Below, in pieces: positions 62,800 to 64,000 of a stretch of 64,000 nt of DNA; the stretch's first letter is position 1; the number at the start of each line of letters is the position of its first letter. The notes beneath the pieces were generated by a model. It worked only from the letters and a program-made list of their open reading frames with translations. It was not told the origin of the DNA and did not search any database. This DNA is from Fluviicoccus sp. GTDB taxonomy: Bacteria > Pseudomonadota > Gammaproteobacteria > Pseudomonadales > Moraxellaceae. Position numbers and translations under genes: made by a program. The stretch lies in NCBI RefSeq assembly GCF_030646115.1, contig NZ_JAUSMX010000002.1, positions 1 to 64,000 of the forward strand, read 5' to 3'.

Positions 62800-63798
62800 T
62801 CACCCCGGCCGCACATATTCCGACGGCGGCACGCCAAACCAGCGTTTAAACGCCCTTCTGAACGCCGTGGCATCCTGATAGCCCAGCGCCAATGCTACCG
62901 ATTCCACCGTATGCCGCTCCAGCTTCAGCAAGTCCAGCGCCTGCCTCGCCAGTTCCCGGTCCAGCAACTCCTGATAACTCACCCCTTCCGCCTTCAGGTA
63001 ACGGATCAGCGTGCGCGCAGACACATGAAAATGCTCTGCCAGTTCCGCCAGAGTCCATAACTTGCCGGGATGTTGCCGCAACAGGTGCAGGATGCGCGGG
63101 CTCCAGTCCGGTTGTTGCTCGCTGCGGATTTCCTGCTCCAGCTGTTCGCATTGGGCCAAGGCTTGCTGATACACGGTTTTGTCGCGAAACGGATTGGGTT
63201 GTGACAGCAAGGCCAGAGGGATGCTCACCCGGTTCTCACCGGACAAAAAGTGACAGGGACTGTGCAGGAAACGCGGATATTCCCCAACATGCACAGGAGC
63301 AGGTCCGGCGAAATAATAATTTGCCTCCCGTAACTTGCGGCCAATCACCAATTCAATGCCGCGTTGCACCGTCACCACCATCGCCTCAATGAGGAATTGA
63401 CCCAGATCGTCGGAGGGCATCTGCAGTTCCAGGCAGATATCCAGGGCGTTTTCCGTAAAGCGCCGTTTCAATTGCACCAGCGGCACGCGCAGGGCATGAA
63501 AGCGCTCCAGCGCTTCCCAGGCCTCTCCCAGGGTGGAACTGGACGACAGCAACTGCCCCAGCGGGCCATGGGCGGCAACGGACAAGCGGCTACTGACCTC
63601 CAATGCGAAGGTTGGTCGGTTGGCCAACTGCATGGCATTGCGGCCGATCCTGGCCTGTTGCTCGGCGCTGATCAGCAAGTCCAGCGTCATCAGGTCGGAC
63701 GGCGACAGCCCGGTGCCTTCCAGCAACCGGCGCTGGCCGCTTTCATCCAGCCGCAGTTCACGCGCCAGCAGACGCGAATAGGTGACGGGATACCGCAT
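62800..63798 (-). CDS. AraC family transcriptional regulator
   Basis: C-terminal AraC HTH (LAEHFHVSARTLIRYLKAEGVSYQELL...ALGYQDATAFRRAFKRWFGVPPSEYV). Confidence 0.93.
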   Translation of the reverse strand: MRYPVTYSRLLARELRLDESGQRRLLEGTGLSPSDLMTLDLLISAEQQARIGRNAMQLANRPTFALEVSSRLSVAAHGPLGQLLSSSSTLGEAWEALERFHALRVPLVQLKRRFTENALDICLELQMPSDDLGQFLIEAMVVTVQRGIELVIGRKLREANYYFAGPAPVHVGEYPRFLHSPCHFLSGENRVSIPLALLSQPNPFRDKTVYQQALAQCEQLEQEIRSEQQPDWSPRILHLLRQHPGKLWTLAELAEHFHVSARTLIRYLKAEGVSYQELLDRELARQALDLLKLERHTVESVALALGYQDATAFRRAFKRWFGVPPSEYVRPG

Positions 63799-63949
63799 GA
63801 TGTCCGCTTCCAGCCTGAAGGATTTCTGAAGACTACTGTAAGGCGGGCGCCGTGTCACTTATTGCATGTCTATTGTCAGCATCTCCCCTTTCATGAATGG
63901 CATTTATGGATGATGATCGCCATCATCGACAACTGCGAGTTTTCCTGTC

Positions 63950-64000
63950 ATGTCCGTGCAAATTCCTGTCCGCCTGCTGACCGAACACAAGGCCACCATC
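63950..64000 (+). CDS. Start of a CDS truncated by window end
   Basis: ATG reading MSVQIPVRLLTEHKATI... Confidence 0.4.
   Translation, partial: MSVQIPVRLLTEHKATI

Overview
The window is about 64 kb of a GC-rich betaproteobacterial chromosome. Gene content suggests Neisseriales/Chromobacteriaceae, which is an inference. Core modules: an ABC/HlyD export cassette with TetR regulator; two paralogous divergent MFS/LysR pairs; a two-component system; a large copper locus (Csp-like protein, CopC, CopD, YcnI/DUF1775, outer-membrane protein, MbnH-like di-haem enzyme, MbnP-like protein); dapA; kdpFABCDE with a TorF-type porin gene between kdpA and kdpB; sulfate ABC transporter sbp-cysTWA; a porin; a histidine kinase/EAL pair; ccoG; a MocR regulator; acnB; vapBC; and assorted lipoproteins and enzymes. 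Between kdpE and sbp (about 30.2-38.9 kb) is an accessory island: prophage lysis genes, an IS1182-like element inserted in the loop of a terminator hairpin, an HNH nuclease, and two AT-rich cargo blocks. The cargo includes an uncharacterised three-gene block whose first gene has an amber codon at position 3, and a HEPN-type protein beside two tandem tiny membrane proteins. Other main observations: a near-identical palindrome (TGYGACATGTTGTCGCA) about 65 bp upstream of both mbnP and ycnI; a shared operator-like block at both MFS/LysR pairs; a perfect 12-bp inverted repeat at the tetR promoter; a 10-bp inverted repeat at vapBC; and several frameshifts or gene relics. All calls come from reading the sequence; no database search was run.
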